A stretch of DNA of 64,000 bases from Gloeocapsopsis crepidinum LEGE 06123. GTDB taxonomy: Bacteria; Cyanobacteriota; Cyanobacteriia; Cyanobacteriales; Chroococcidiopsidaceae. Position numbers and translations under genes: made by a program. The notes under the pieces were generated by a model. It did not search any database and had not been told where the DNA came from. It saw nothing but the letters and a program-made list of their open reading frames with translations. The DNA lies in assembly GCF_015207655.1 (NCBI RefSeq), contig NZ_JADEWN010000021.1, positions 1-64,000 of the forward strand. The letters are read 5' to 3'. This document shows positions 17,308 to 26,917 of this stretch, in pieces. How positions within the stretch are numbered: position 1 is the first letter of the stretch; each line of letters begins with the position of its first letter.

Positions 17308-19740
17308 TCACAAAGTAAAGTAGAAAGTTGCACCGCGATCGACTTCTGCTGCTGCCCAAACACGCCCCCCATGACGGTGAATAATGCGCTGTACAATAGC
17401 TAAGCCTACACCTGTTCCTTCGTATTCTTCTGCACGATGCAGCCGCTGAAAGACGCCAAAAAGTTTATGGGCATATTGCATATCAAAACCGACACCATTG
17501 TCTTTGACAAAATAAACATGATGTCCGGAAGGAATTGACGATGCATCACTTTCTTGCAGACAACCAACAGTGATGTGCGCAACATCATTTTTGTGCGTAT
17601 ACTTGAAAGCATTCGATAATAAATTTACCCAGACTTGTTTAAGTAAAGCAGGATCGGCTTCACACACAGGTAACTCTTCAATCGTCATTTCGACTTGTCG
17701 GTTTTGTTGTTCGGCTAAATCTTTTAGCACTTGATGCACGATCGCACTCGGTTCAATGCGTTGTTTTTTTAAAGGCGCGCGACTCAGGCGTGAAAATGTC
17801 AGTAGATCGTCAATTAAGCATCCCATTTGCTGCGCATTAGCTTGTACCAATTGCAAGTAGCGTTGCGCATCAGCAGTTAATTGCGGCGTACAATCTTTTA
17901 AAAGAATCCGCGAAAAGCCATTGATGGCGCGTAATGGTGCGCGTAAATCGTGCGATACCGAATAGGAAAAGGCTTCTAGTTCTTTGTTGGCTGTTTCGAG
18001 TTCCGCCGCCCGATTTTGCAAGTCGGCGTTTAAATGAATGATTTCAGCTTCAGCGCGTTTGCGCTCAGCAAGTTCAGTTTGCGCTTGTTGATAAAGTTCA
18101 GATTGTTGAATGGCGATCGCCACTTGGGTTGCCAGTTGCTGGAGAAGATTAATTTCAAGCGGTTGCCATTGGCGTGGTTCTGAACAATGATTGGCGACTA
18201 GTAATCCCCACAGTTGTTCTTCTTTTAAAATGGAGACAACTAAGTTTGCTCGCACCTGTAACTGTGCAAGTAAATCTGCATGACAAGGATTTAATCCTGC
18301 TGTGTAAATATCATCTACAACTTGAATTCTTCCTTGTCGATATAACTCGCGATTAGCAGGATGGCTAAAAAAAGTGTCTTTAATGTTTTTTCCTGCAATC
18401 GCAGCCCATTCGGGTGCTACAGATTCGACCACAACAATGCCACTCCAGTCAGCCTCAAAGCGATAAATAAACACGCGCTCTACTTGGAGAAACTGCCGTA
18501 CTTCGGCTACTGTCGTGTTTAAAATTGTTGCCAAATTCAACGACTGACGGATGCGTCGTGTAATCTCAGCAACTAATAGCTCGCGTTCAGTTTGCTGTAG
18601 CTGGAATTTTGCTGCTTGTATGCGTTCGGTAATATCGCGGTAGGTCGTGACAATGCCTGCAACTGCTGGATCGTGCAAGAGATTATTGACAATGACTTCA
18701 AAATCTCGTACTTGTTCATGTGCGGTGCGCAATCGAAATTCAGCAGAGATATTGACATTTGGATAATTTTTTGCTTTCCCGAGCAGATCTTCGGCGATCG
18801 CCTGATCTTCCTGCAAGACAAAATCAAAGGTATGATGCCACGCATCAGGTTCGTAGCCCAAGATCCGTTTAATCGAGGCGCTGGTGTAATTGACTGTACC
18901 ATCCGCAGCGATCACTGCAATGATATCAGAGGCATTTTGCACCAAAGAACGAAAGCGTTCTTCACTTTGACGTAATGCATCAGCACGCGCAGTCTCTGCA
19001 CTGAGTCGCTGATCGAAAGTAGAAGACACAAGTGCGAGCATCAACACAACTAATGTTGCTACTGCAATTGCAATCCCAAGCAACGTATTATCGATAACTT
19101 GCGCTGTCTCAATCAGCTGTTGATTGTGCTTAAAGCTTACTGCCGCCATTGCCGTGTAGTGCATTCCGGCGATCGCAAAACCCATCACAATCGCACCACC
19201 AACTTGCCATTTACCTTGGGCTGTGGTAGCTTTTTGCAGGCGAAATGCTAGTTGCAGTGCCACTAAAGAAGCACCAATCGCGATCGCTAGTGACAAGGCA
19301 ACTAACTTGGGATCGTATTCTGGAGTTGCTTCTAGGCGCATTGCTGTCATACCTGTGTAGTGCATTGCGGCAATACTCAATCCCATAACGCTACCACCAA
19401 CAATCAGCTGAAGTAAGCCAAATTCACGACTAACAACAAATAAAGCAACACCAGAGGCAATGACAGCAACTGCCATCGAGAGCAACACAAGCGGCAGGTC
19501 ATACGTAATAGCAATTGGAAGATTATATGCAAGCATCGCAATGAAGTGCATCGCCCAGATGCCTACTCCCATAGCGATCGCTCCACCACTTAACCAGAGT
19601 TTCCGAATTTGCCCAGTGGTAACAGTAACGCGTCCAGATAAACTTAGGGCTGTATAGGAAGCAACAATGGCGATCGCAATTGACAGGAATACAAGTCCTA
19701 AATCATGTTGGGACAACAATACATCTGTTGTATCGGACAT
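17308..19740 (-). CDS. Membrane sensor kinase: MHYT-PAS-GAF-HisKA-HATPase
   Basis: This 810-residue kinase has a seven-helix MHYT sensor (about 1-240) with the three metal-binding motifs MHF at 64, MHYT at 126 and MHYT at 193. A PAS domain follows (about 255-375), then a phytochrome/CBCR-like GAF domain (about 390-550), HisKA with H597 in [12 protein letters not shown], and HATPase. The GAF contains NPCHADLL with C486-H487, the position used for bilin attachment in cyanobacteriochromes, plus RANLVVSIL and a W-G-L-L-V block. Covalent bilin binding is therefore possible but unproven. MHYT domains are proposed to sense O2, CO or NO through copper. It is the first gene of a three-gene signalling operon. 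Confidence 0.92.
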   Translation of the reverse strand: MSDTTDVLLSQHDLGLVFLSIAIAIVASYTALSLSGRVTVTTGQIRKLWLSGGAIAMGVGIWAMHFIAMLAYNLPIAITYDLPLVLLSMAVAVIASGVALFVVSREFGLLQLIVGGSVMGLSIAAMHYTGMTAMRLEATPEYDPKLVALSLAIAIGASLVALQLAFRLQKATTAQGKWQVGGAIVMGFAIAGMHYTAMAAVSFKHNQQLIETAQVIDNTLLGIAIAVATLVVLMLALVSSTFDQRLSAETARADALRQSEERFRSLVQNASDIIAVIAADGTVNYTSASIKRILGYEPDAWHHTFDFVLQEDQAIAEDLLGKAKNYPNVNISAEFRLRTAHEQVRDFEVIVNNLLHDPAVAGIVTTYRDITERIQAAKFQLQQTERELLVAEITRRIRQSLNLATILNTTVAEVRQFLQVERVFIYRFEADWSGIVVVESVAPEWAAIAGKNIKDTFFSHPANRELYRQGRIQVVDDIYTAGLNPCHADLLAQLQVRANLVVSILKEEQLWGLLVANHCSEPRQWQPLEINLLQQLATQVAIAIQQSELYQQAQTELAERKRAEAEIIHLNADLQNRAAELETANKELEAFSYSVSHDLRAPLRAINGFSRILLKDCTPQLTADAQRYLQLVQANAQQMGCLIDDLLTFSRLSRAPLKKQRIEPSAIVHQVLKDLAEQQNRQVEMTIEELPVCEADPALLKQVWVNLLSNAFKYTHKNDVAHITVGCLQESDASSIPSGHHVYFVKDNGVGFDMQYAHKLFGVFQRLHRAEEYEGTGVGLAIVQRIIHRHGGRVWAAAEVDRGATFYFTL

Positions 19741-19889
19741 CGTTTTTACTTACCCCTCTACTTCCCTGCTGTCTATCCATCTTTTAACTCTGAACCGTAG
19801 GTCTGTATAGCATCCTCTGACCTCTGACCCCTATATGACCTGCGCGATAGCAAACAATGCTAACAAACCGTAAAACCGAGTGTCCATAC

Positions 19890-19912
19890 AAAAAAACCTC
19901 TCAAGTGAGAGG
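19890..19912 (-). terminator. Rho-independent terminator of the 1047-residue protein gene
   Basis: On the minus strand CCTCTCACTTGAGAGG forms a tight hairpin followed by seven or eight T. It lies about 35 bases past the stop at 19947, and before the start of the MHYT kinase operon. Confidence 0.85.
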
Positions 19913-19946
19913 CTGTTGTACTTTACAAAGAAAACTGAGCGGATTG

Positions 19947-22900
19947 TTAGCTGAGAACAGCAATCACACCACCCATCGCCGCCGCAATGGCCGAAACAAC
20001 TGCCGTAGCAAAGAGCCACCATGCCGCACTTCCTGCTGCCTTGCGGGTTTCTTCAGCTTGCCGCTGAGCTTGAACTTTAACTTGTTCAAGACGACGTTGT
20101 GCTTCTTGTTGAACTCGCTCTGCACGTTGCAGGACGTTGTTACGCGCACCTTCAATTTGGTCGATAATTCGGTTAGCATCTGCTTCCGAAATGTCCTCGC
20201 GCGAACTCATAATAGCGACGAGTGTTTCGCGGTTAAATGAGCCTAAGCGATCGCGAATTGCATCAAAGCCTGCTTGGGGATCGTCAAACAACTTACGCAC
20301 ATCTTTTTTGATGCCATCGTAGTTCAGTTCAGGGCGATCCAGCGAATTTAAGTAATTACGGATTCTACCGAAAACACCATCAATGACGTCTTGGATGCGG
20401 CGTTGAATTGCCCGTATTTGCTCGACAAATTGATCGCGTACCGCTAAAACCTGATCGACAGTGCGAGCTGCTTCTTCCTCTGACATATCACCCCGTGCTT
20501 GCAGAAGAGCAATGATCGTTGAACGGTCGAAGTGTGATAAGCGATCGCCTAAACTTTCTGCCCCAGCGCGTGGATCGTTGAGCAGTAAGTACAGTTCGCG
20601 CTTAATTGCTTCAGGATTCAACTCATCCTTACCAGTACTGCGCAAGTAGTCTTCCAAGTTTTGTTGGAAGTTTTGCACTCTGGCTTGAGTACGTGCTGCC
20701 AAGCGGCGTGGCGAACGAATAATATCGCGAATCGACACTTGGATTTGATTGATAATTTGGTTAACTTGCTCTTCGCTTAAGTCTTGGCGTTGACTCAAGA
20801 GTTTTACCAAAGTATCGCGATCGACTTGTGCAAGTCGTCGTCGCAGTGCTACAGCACCTGCTTGCGGATTTTCAAAAAGCTTTGCGAAGTCGCGTTGAAT
20901 GCCTTCTGGATTGAGTTCATCTTTACCTGTGTTGCGCAGGTATTCAGCGATCGTCTGTGTCACTGAATCATACTGCTCTTTAGCTTTGCCAGCAACGATT
21001 TGCGGCATATGTGTGATGTCGTACCACGTTCCTTCTACTTGCTGCAAAACTTGGTTGATCTGTTCTTCAGATAAGTCATCACGCTGATTTAATAGCTGGA
21101 ATAAAGTATCGCGATCAAAACGCGACAATCGCGCCTGTACTGCGGCTGCCCCAGCTTGAGGATCTTCCAATAATTTTTGCAGATCGCGCTTGATTCCTTC
21201 AGGATTAAGTTCGTCTTTACCAGTATTACGTAAGTAAGACTCTAAATTAATCCACAGTGTTTCTGCTTGTTGTTTAGCTTGATCCGCAACATTTTGCGAC
21301 TCAAACAAAACTTGCTGGCGGACATCTTCTACCGCAGCGAGGATAGTTTCTGCTTCCTCTGGGGTGATGTCGTTGCGTTGTAGCAGAATTGGTCTTAACG
21401 AACCGCTTTCTAACCGCGCCAGCCGCAAAGTTAGCACTTCATGATCCGTTTCTTCATCCTCTAGTAATGGCTTGAAATCTTGCGCCATTTTTTCAGGAGT
21501 TAAATCTGCTTTACTTGTTACCAAGAGATAACTCTCGACACGACGCTGTAGATCTTGAACTGCTTCTCTTTCTTCTTCTGCTCGAACGATAGTCAATACT
21601 TCTTGACGAATGCTTTCTAGCTGATCGGCAATTTCCTGAATTTTTGCCTGCGTAAAGACACCCCGTTGTTGCAGAAGATCGGCAAAGTCCTGACGTGAAA
21701 TTTGCTCAATCTGACGCCTCACTGTACCTGGATCGGCAGCCGGATCGTAAAGAACATCACGAAATTCTTGGTTAACTTTTTCACGGTTAATCTGCCAAGA
21801 ATAAGTATTAAGCAAATAGTTTTCTACATCTGCCCGAATCGTGTTGTAGGGTACGGCTGCACTTTTGATACCTACTTGATCGGCAACCTTACCAGCTTGA
21901 TCTGTTGCTTTATCTCTTGCTTGCGAAAGCGAACTCAAGATCTTTTCAACATCGAAGTCTGAAAGATCGGCTCTACCCATTACAAGTCCCATCAAGGTTG
22001 TCATTCCTTGCTGAATTGTACTTTGGATAGGTCCTACGCCTCCTGCGGTCGATCCCTGAGTTGTTCCTTTACCGGAACGGACTTCCGCAATTAGCTGATC
22101 TACCTTGGCACTCAATTCATCAGTTTTAGCTTGCCCAGGCTGTGCTGACTTGAGATAATCTACCAACTCACCTAAGCGATCCTTCTGAGGAGCTTGTTGT
22201 GAAACAACTTGTCGCCACACACTTTCAAGTTGATCGACAATGCGGTTAATATCTCGTCTTGAAAGATCAGTACGAGTGCTGACTAATTCTACAAACTTCT
22301 GTCGATCAATATTACGCAGGTCTTCTGTACCTGCAATCTCTCGCAGTTGCGGATCGTTCAACAGGTTTTCAAATTCCTTGCGGATATTAGAGATGTCTAA
22401 TTCGGGAGGACGTAGTGTGTCTAGATAGTCTTCAATATTTTCCCGAATTGTTAGCGGATCAATCGCACTGCCAATTTCACGTCTTACAGCCGCTGCTGCT
22501 GCTTCAGCAGTTGCCACAACTTGATTATTGACAGCCTTTGCGCCTAATGCAGCAGTTGCAGTACCAACAATAGCTTGGAATCCAGATGTTGCTGTATTTA
22601 CAACTGAGCCAATCAGGGAACCTACAGTAGTGGAACTAAACCAAAACAGTAGTAAAAAATATGCACCCCAAATGACAAGTCCGAGAATTGCTCCTAGTCC
22701 CACATCTAGAGTTAACAAGCTTAATTCCACCGCCAAAAGACAAGCAATGAATAAAGCAACACTCACTGTGACTAGTGTCCAAATTCCTACCGCAGTACCT
22801 ATTTTGCGAATTGTCCCTCCGACACTATCAGATCCGCTGCTACTGGAGTCTGAGTCTGAGTCGGAGGAATGACCTAGATAAGAAATGCCAGCTGCAACCG

Positions 22901-23090
22901 AGAGGTTTGTCAACACTAACTGAATGGCAAAGGCAAGAATAACACCAGAAATTAAAGCAACAAAAAATCTCGGTCCTGAGAAAACGAGTGCTGCTTCGGC
23001 TGGTGTTACTGCCCCTGGAGTTACTGGCACCTGTGCTATCCAAGATAGCGCGTGGTCTGGTTCCAGTAGTATTTCCGTATTCTGAAACAT
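19947..23090 (-). CDS. Large membrane protein with about eight 98-residue helical repeats
   Basis: I do not recognise a named family for this 1047-residue protein. Residues 41-66, 97-125 and 128-165 are hydrophobic and make an N-terminal membrane domain. A Ser/Asp-rich loop (74-90) lies between the first two. Repeats follow with a YL motif at about 222, 312 (degenerate), 425, 521, 619, 717, 815 and 913, so the period is close to 98 for the last five. Each runs YLRNTGKDELNPEGIKRD, then LLEDPQAG, RLSRFDRDTLFQLLNQR and DDLSEEQINQVLQQVE. A charged helix (985-1018) leads to a final membrane span (1023-1045). Repeats four to seven are the most alike. The gene has its own terminator and a long upstream region. 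A scaffold or membrane-tethering role is conceivable but only a guess. Confidence 0.85.
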   Translation of the reverse strand: MFQNTEILLEPDHALSWIAQVPVTPGAVTPAEAALVFSGPRFFVALISGVILAFAIQLVLTNLSVAAGISYLGHSSDSDSDSSSSGSDSVGGTIRKIGTAVGIWTLVTVSVALFIACLLAVELSLLTLDVGLGAILGLVIWGAYFLLLFWFSSTTVGSLIGSVVNTATSGFQAIVGTATAALGAKAVNNQVVATAEAAAAAVRREIGSAIDPLTIRENIEDYLDTLRPPELDISNIRKEFENLLNDPQLREIAGTEDLRNIDRQKFVELVSTRTDLSRRDINRIVDQLESVWRQVVSQQAPQKDRLGELVDYLKSAQPGQAKTDELSAKVDQLIAEVRSGKGTTQGSTAGGVGPIQSTIQQGMTTLMGLVMGRADLSDFDVEKILSSLSQARDKATDQAGKVADQVGIKSAAVPYNTIRADVENYLLNTYSWQINREKVNQEFRDVLYDPAADPGTVRRQIEQISRQDFADLLQQRGVFTQAKIQEIADQLESIRQEVLTIVRAEEEREAVQDLQRRVESYLLVTSKADLTPEKMAQDFKPLLEDEETDHEVLTLRLARLESGSLRPILLQRNDITPEEAETILAAVEDVRQQVLFESQNVADQAKQQAETLWINLESYLRNTGKDELNPEGIKRDLQKLLEDPQAGAAAVQARLSRFDRDTLFQLLNQRDDLSEEQINQVLQQVEGTWYDITHMPQIVAGKAKEQYDSVTQTIAEYLRNTGKDELNPEGIQRDFAKLFENPQAGAVALRRRLAQVDRDTLVKLLSQRQDLSEEQVNQIINQIQVSIRDIIRSPRRLAARTQARVQNFQQNLEDYLRSTGKDELNPEAIKRELYLLLNDPRAGAESLGDRLSHFDRSTIIALLQARGDMSEEEAARTVDQVLAVRDQFVEQIRAIQRRIQDVIDGVFGRIRNYLNSLDRPELNYDGIKKDVRKLFDDPQAGFDAIRDRLGSFNRETLVAIMSSREDISEADANRIIDQIEGARNNVLQRAERVQQEAQRRLEQVKVQAQRQAEETRKAAGSAAWWLFATAVVSAIAAAMGGVIAVLS

Positions 23091-23498
23091 GGTATCCTTT
23101 GGTCAAAGCTTAAATCAGCGTAGATTATAAGATTACATGAGAAAAAACTCTGTATCTTTAGCAATACTCAACTTTCTAGCTCAGAGTCTTTGAATCGGAT
23201 AGGCTAAGGCATCCCTCTGAGGTCTGAAAACCTGTATCCTCAACAAAATTAGGTAAGTACAAGAATCAATAAAGTCTAGTAGCTTTCCTTACTCTAACTT
23301 TATTAACCTCCGATAAGATGTAACACTTTATTGAAATCTTTAAAGACTTACACCCTCCAACGGTGGAATTACCACCTTTAAAAATACCCTAAGAATCGCT
23401 CTTTAGACTTGGCTTCATATTATATCTATAGACAGAAAGTGTCACTTAAATAGATCGATACAGTTAAAAGTGTCTAGAGAATTTTTTAGGAGCAAAAT
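23091..23498. other. 408-base gap between two divergent genes
   Basis: This AT-rich region separates the repeat-protein gene (minus) from the HLIP gene (plus) and must hold both promoters. An AGGAG ribosome site lies 7 bases before the HLIP ATG. I searched for a clear HLR1-type direct repeat of TTACA and found none. No ORF or RNA gene is supported. Confidence 0.5.
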
Positions 23499-23696
23499 AT
23501 GGACAGCAACACAAATCTACCTCCAGTCGCTAAAGAGTATAACGGTAAAGATCGTAATGCTTTTCTTTTTGGATGGAATCCCCAAGCTGAACTCTGGAAC
23601 GGACGCCTAGCAATGATTGGTTTCCTTGCTTATTTACTTTGGGATTTAGCAGGCTACAGCGTTCTACGAGATGTACTTCATTTAATCAGCTACTAA
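23499..23696 (+). CDS. High-light-inducible (HLIP/SCP) chlorophyll-binding-like protein
   Basis: This 65-residue protein has the single Lhc-like membrane helix of the HLIP family. The signature ELWNGRLAMIGFLAYL is at about 31-46, with the conserved Glu, Asn and Arg that bind and order chlorophyll in the family. The soluble N-terminus (1-28) is typical. HLIPs protect photosystem II assembly intermediates and chlorophyll synthase under light stress. It is monocistronic, has AGGAG before its ATG, and is followed by a long hairpin. The specific paralogue cannot be named from sequence alone. Confidence 0.93.
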   Translation: MDSNTNLPPVAKEYNGKDRNAFLFGWNPQAELWNGRLAMIGFLAYLLWDLAGYSVLRDVLHLISY

Positions 23697-23703
23697 CTAA
23701 GTT

Positions 23704-23760
23704 GAGTGCGAATATGTTACTAGATAATTACGAATTGATGTTATCAACATATTCGTAACT
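23704..23760 (+). terminator. Hairpin terminator after the HLIP gene
   Basis: CGAATATGTT (23709-23718) pairs perfectly with AACATATTCG (23746-23755), and outer GAGT/ACTC bases extend it. A T-rich tract (TTCTTTGTTTT) follows. The stem is AT-rich and the loop is 27 bases long. Confidence 0.6.
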
Positions 23761-23852
23761 CTTCTTTGTTTTACGTTGGGGAACAATCCATTTATTACAA
23801 AAAGTATATTTCATCTTCTTAATCTATAAAACTGTCAAAGAAGATTAAAATT

Positions 23853-24142
23853 TTAATTGACTGCTTGAGGTAACAAAAACCAAAACCGCGAACCTCCATT
23901 AACCAGAGGTGTATAGCCAATACTTCCGCCCCAGCGTTCTACCGTAATACGGCAAAAATGCAAAAATATAGACCAAGACCACTTCTGCCAGCTTTTTGTT
24001 TGCCTTGAGTAAATTTTTGAAATAAACTTGTAGCAACCTCAGGAGCTACACCATAACCCTCATCATCAACTGCGAACAAAATAGATTCTTTGACAAAGCT
24101 TTATCTTTTGGTGTTTGCTGAGTTCGAGTTAAATGAAGTTTC
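23853..24142 (-). pseudogene. Histidine kinase remnant (C-terminal ATPase domain), frameshifted
   Basis: On the minus strand the segment reads VDDEGYGVAPEVATSLFQKF and then TQGKQKAGRSGLGLYF, the G1 and G2 boxes of an HATPase domain. After a frameshift it continues RITVERWGGSIGYTPLVNGG and ends SRFWFLLPQAVN-stop. The shift is caused by an 8-bp tandem duplication, GCAAAAAT twice at 23952-23967; removing one copy restores the frame. A second frame change lies upstream, near KDKALSK. The kinase N-terminus is absent. It abuts the coiled-coil pseudogene, which is a usual neighbour pattern in cyanobacteria. Confidence 0.8.
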
Positions 24143-24907
24143 TTAATCATTCCCAATCATGTCAAAGTCATTGTTAAGCTACATTGCAGGGTAAGTAAAT
24201 TTGCTAAAGTTGTGCGATCTATTTTTTTAGTGCGTACGTCTTGAATTCCTTTTTCAACTAAATTAATATTTTGTTCGGATTTTTGCCGCATTTCATCATC
24301 GAAACACTTAGATTGTTCGAGAATTTGCTGACGCATATCTCATTATTTCTGTGCTGTTTGCTCATCGAGATGAGATATTCTCTTCTCTAAATTCTTAGTT
24401 GTATCTTTAATATTTTGAGCAATTCCTTATAAGGCTTCGTCGCACTCACTGTGTTCGGTTTTAATTTGTTCAGTTAATGTAGTAAGTTCTTGCTTTATTT
24501 GAGAATCTATAGAGTCTAAACGTTTTTTGTCTCTACTTCTAGTGTTTTAGTAATATCTTTGATACTTTAATTCAAGTTTTTTATCGCTTTATCTCTTGCA
24601 GCTTGCTAAAATTTAATTTCTTTGGTAAGTGAGTCTATTTCTTGTTTAATGTAATCTTCCAAAGAATCTAGCCGTTTTTTCGTATCGTCATGCAAGTTGG
24701 TACATTCTTTAATGAAACGTTCTTCTAGCCGATTAAACTTCTTATCAAATTTCCGAATTTGATTGCTAAATAGAAGATCTCTGGCTTTTTCTAAATTAGC
24801 ACTACCAGCCCTATCACCAGCCGTCAGTTGTGGTTTGTTGCTTGCATTGTGGCTTTGTTTGGTTCAACTGCAACGTAGGTAACGTGTTCTTCTTCTGGTG
24901 TACTCAT
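24143..24907 (-). pseudogene. Degraded gene for a coiled-coil cyanobacterial protein
   Basis: From the ATG at 24907 (MSTPEEEHVTYVAVEP) the frame stops after about 27 codons. In other frames it continues as SANLEKARDLLFSNQIRKFD, RLEERFIKECTNLHDDTKKR and LDSLEDYIKQEIDSLTKEIK. Later pieces are DSQIKQELTTLTEQIKTEH, a MRQQILEQ block, and an end LNNDFDMIGND before TAA at 24143. Several stops (including one in place of an expected Arg) and frameshifts break it. The intact family is a long charged coiled-coil protein found beside sensor kinases. I count at least five disabling changes by eye. Confidence 0.75.
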
Positions 24908-25377
24908 TAATTTGATCCTCGATTACTGAGTTGCATCTCTAACTCATTCTTTTATTCCACACCAGTGGATTTACGCAAGCAAATATAGCACTTGACTTGT
25001 TTAGCAAATGCCAAAGCAAATTAAGCGATAGATATCTAGAAAAAAGAGTGAGCTTGGTTTCAAACACATCATAAAACACTAAGCTTATTAGTCACACTCA
25101 AATTATTTTATCTATAGATGTAGGATATATACGAGTATGAGTGAAACAAGTATTGGCAGTCACGCTACCTATAGCTTTTATCAGCTTCCTTTATTATTAG
25201 GTAATTATGAATGCTTTAATGGAGACTTACGTAAGTGCTACTAAGTAGAAGCTATTAGATAGAGTATTTAGAAACGTTCAACAGTTAAGCTTGAAAACAT
25301 TTATTCTGACTCAGTTTTCTGCTTTAAAAACTCATCTAAGTTTGCAAATACGTAAGTCGTCTTGCTTGATTTGTTGT
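24908..25377. other. 470-base gap with no supported gene
   Basis: The stretch is very AT-rich. A 35-codon frame starting with ATG at 25137 (MSETSIGSHATYSFY) has no ribosome site and no recognisable content, so I do not call it. It lies upstream of the decayed pair and downstream of the carotenoid oxygenase. It is probably leftover sequence plus the lost gene's promoter. Confidence 0.5.
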
Positions 25378-26868
25378 TTAGTAAGCTGGTATAAACAGTT
25401 CAGGCGTAAAGCTACCATGCAACCCATAAGGAATATGATGCTTGAGATGGAGACGGGCGATCGCACCTTGCTCAAAATTACGCGCATCTAAAATCACCAC
25501 ATCCGAACGATGATGTGTCGCATCGTAAACCAGTGCTAATATCCAACCATCATCTTCACCTTCACCATGAGGGCGTTCAACAAAAATTGGTTCGCTGACA
25601 AAGCCACGTGGTGCAGCACTCCACAATTGTCGATGTCCTGTTTCAAGATCAGCTTTGAGAATTGCTTGAAGTGGAGCATTTCCAGTATTCGCGTGCGCTG
25701 CACCCATATATAAGTAACGACAAGGACGCCCGACTTTTTCAGGATGCATGGTGGGAAATTCACAACAGCGTGGTTCAATTAATGCCCGTAATACTGTCTG
25801 CTGCTGTAAGTTGACATGAAAGCGCCACATCTGTCCTGGTTGGAGTGCATCAAAATCAACTTGTTTAAAATCACTTCCGGCTTCGACTTCCGGAAAAGAT
25901 TCATAGCAAATTGAGTCTATAAAAATTTCCTCACCTTGCTCAAACGCATTCGCATGATGAAATACAAAACCAGATTGCGTTTCGAGAATTTGCATTTGTC
26001 GCGATTTATGTCGCGGAATCACAACAATGCGTGTTGGTTGATTTGGCTGAAACTTAATACACTCTCCTGCACCACGCAAACCAAAAACAAAAGGAATTGG
26101 ATTAAATGCGATTGGATTTTGGAAGAAAATACAGTAATTTTCGGTGATGGCAAAATCGTGAATAAAAGCGAACCCAGGAACATTGTGCGCGTGTTGGCGA
26201 ATAACGTTACCAGCCGGATCTAGTTCAAAAATTGTAATGGTTGAAGATAAACCTGGCTTGATCGAGAAGTTGACCATGCATGGTGCGCCATCATCTTGGT
26301 TACACCGAGGATCAATGCGAGGATGGGCGGCAAAAGCTTCACCATCAGCTAAAACACCGTTGAGTGAGTCTTTCCCTAATGTTTCTAATGTTGCTGGATC
26401 GAGGCGGTGGGGATCAGCAGCTTCCCACAGTGCGAGGAGTTTACCACCCCAGTAAACAACGTTAGTATTAGCAATGTTTTTCAGTCGGAGATCAAAAGCG
26501 TTCGCTAGCCAACCACCAGGCTTTTGCGTGCCAAAAACACCACGGTAGAGGATTTTACCTGCTTGTTGTTCTTCTACAAACGCAGCAGTACGCACAAAAC
26601 GATTGCGAAAGTGAGCGCGACCATTGTGAAAAGCGATCGCACTGATCATGCCATCACCATCAAAAGGATGATGTATAGCATTACCATTAACATCTAATAA
26701 CCCAGGACCATTACGAAACAACGTTCCTTGCAGTTCTGGTGGAATTTGCCCCTCAATATCATCAATCCAGTAATCGTATTCAGTTTTAAGAGATTCGTAT
26801 CCTCCTTGCCAATCTTGGCGCTGATAGGAGTGGGTAGGAACTGTAGATGCGCGTTCGTAAAGTTGCAT
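25378..26868 (-). CDS. Carotenoid oxygenase (apocarotenoid-15,15'-oxygenase-like)
   Basis: This 496-residue enzyme of the RPE65/CCD family should cleave apocarotenoids to retinal-type products. The four iron-binding histidines fall at about H182 (AAHPRID), H237 (FIHDFA), H304 (FVFHHANAF) and H484 (PYGLHGSF). Those positions closely match the Synechocystis apocarotenoid oxygenase (183, 238, 304, 484). The N-terminal GTLFRNGPGLLD and HPFDGDGMI blocks are typical. It acts on membrane-embedded substrate from the cytosol. The gene lies 50 bases after the transporter gene on the same strand and may share its transcript. Confidence 0.92.
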   Translation of the reverse strand: MQLYERASTVPTHSYQRQDWQGGYESLKTEYDYWIDDIEGQIPPELQGTLFRNGPGLLDVNGNAIHHPFDGDGMISAIAFHNGRAHFRNRFVRTAAFVEEQQAGKILYRGVFGTQKPGGWLANAFDLRLKNIANTNVVYWGGKLLALWEAADPHRLDPATLETLGKDSLNGVLADGEAFAAHPRIDPRCNQDDGAPCMVNFSIKPGLSSTITIFELDPAGNVIRQHAHNVPGFAFIHDFAITENYCIFFQNPIAFNPIPFVFGLRGAGECIKFQPNQPTRIVVIPRHKSRQMQILETQSGFVFHHANAFEQGEEIFIDSICYESFPEVEAGSDFKQVDFDALQPGQMWRFHVNLQQQTVLRALIEPRCCEFPTMHPEKVGRPCRYLYMGAAHANTGNAPLQAILKADLETGHRQLWSAAPRGFVSEPIFVERPHGEGEDDGWILALVYDATHHRSDVVILDARNFEQGAIARLHLKHHIPYGLHGSFTPELFIPAY

Positions 26869-26917
26869 AGCTAGTGGAAGAGTGATTAGTAGTTAGTGGC
26901 TAGAAAAATGAAGTTCT

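Noticed and set aside
25137-25244. 35-codon frame in the gap upstream of the pseudogenes
   Set aside because: No ribosome site, no family resemblance, very AT-rich surroundings.
25291-25491. 66-codon plus-strand frame
   Set aside because: Runs antisense into the 3' end of the carotenoid oxygenase gene and has no recognisable content.
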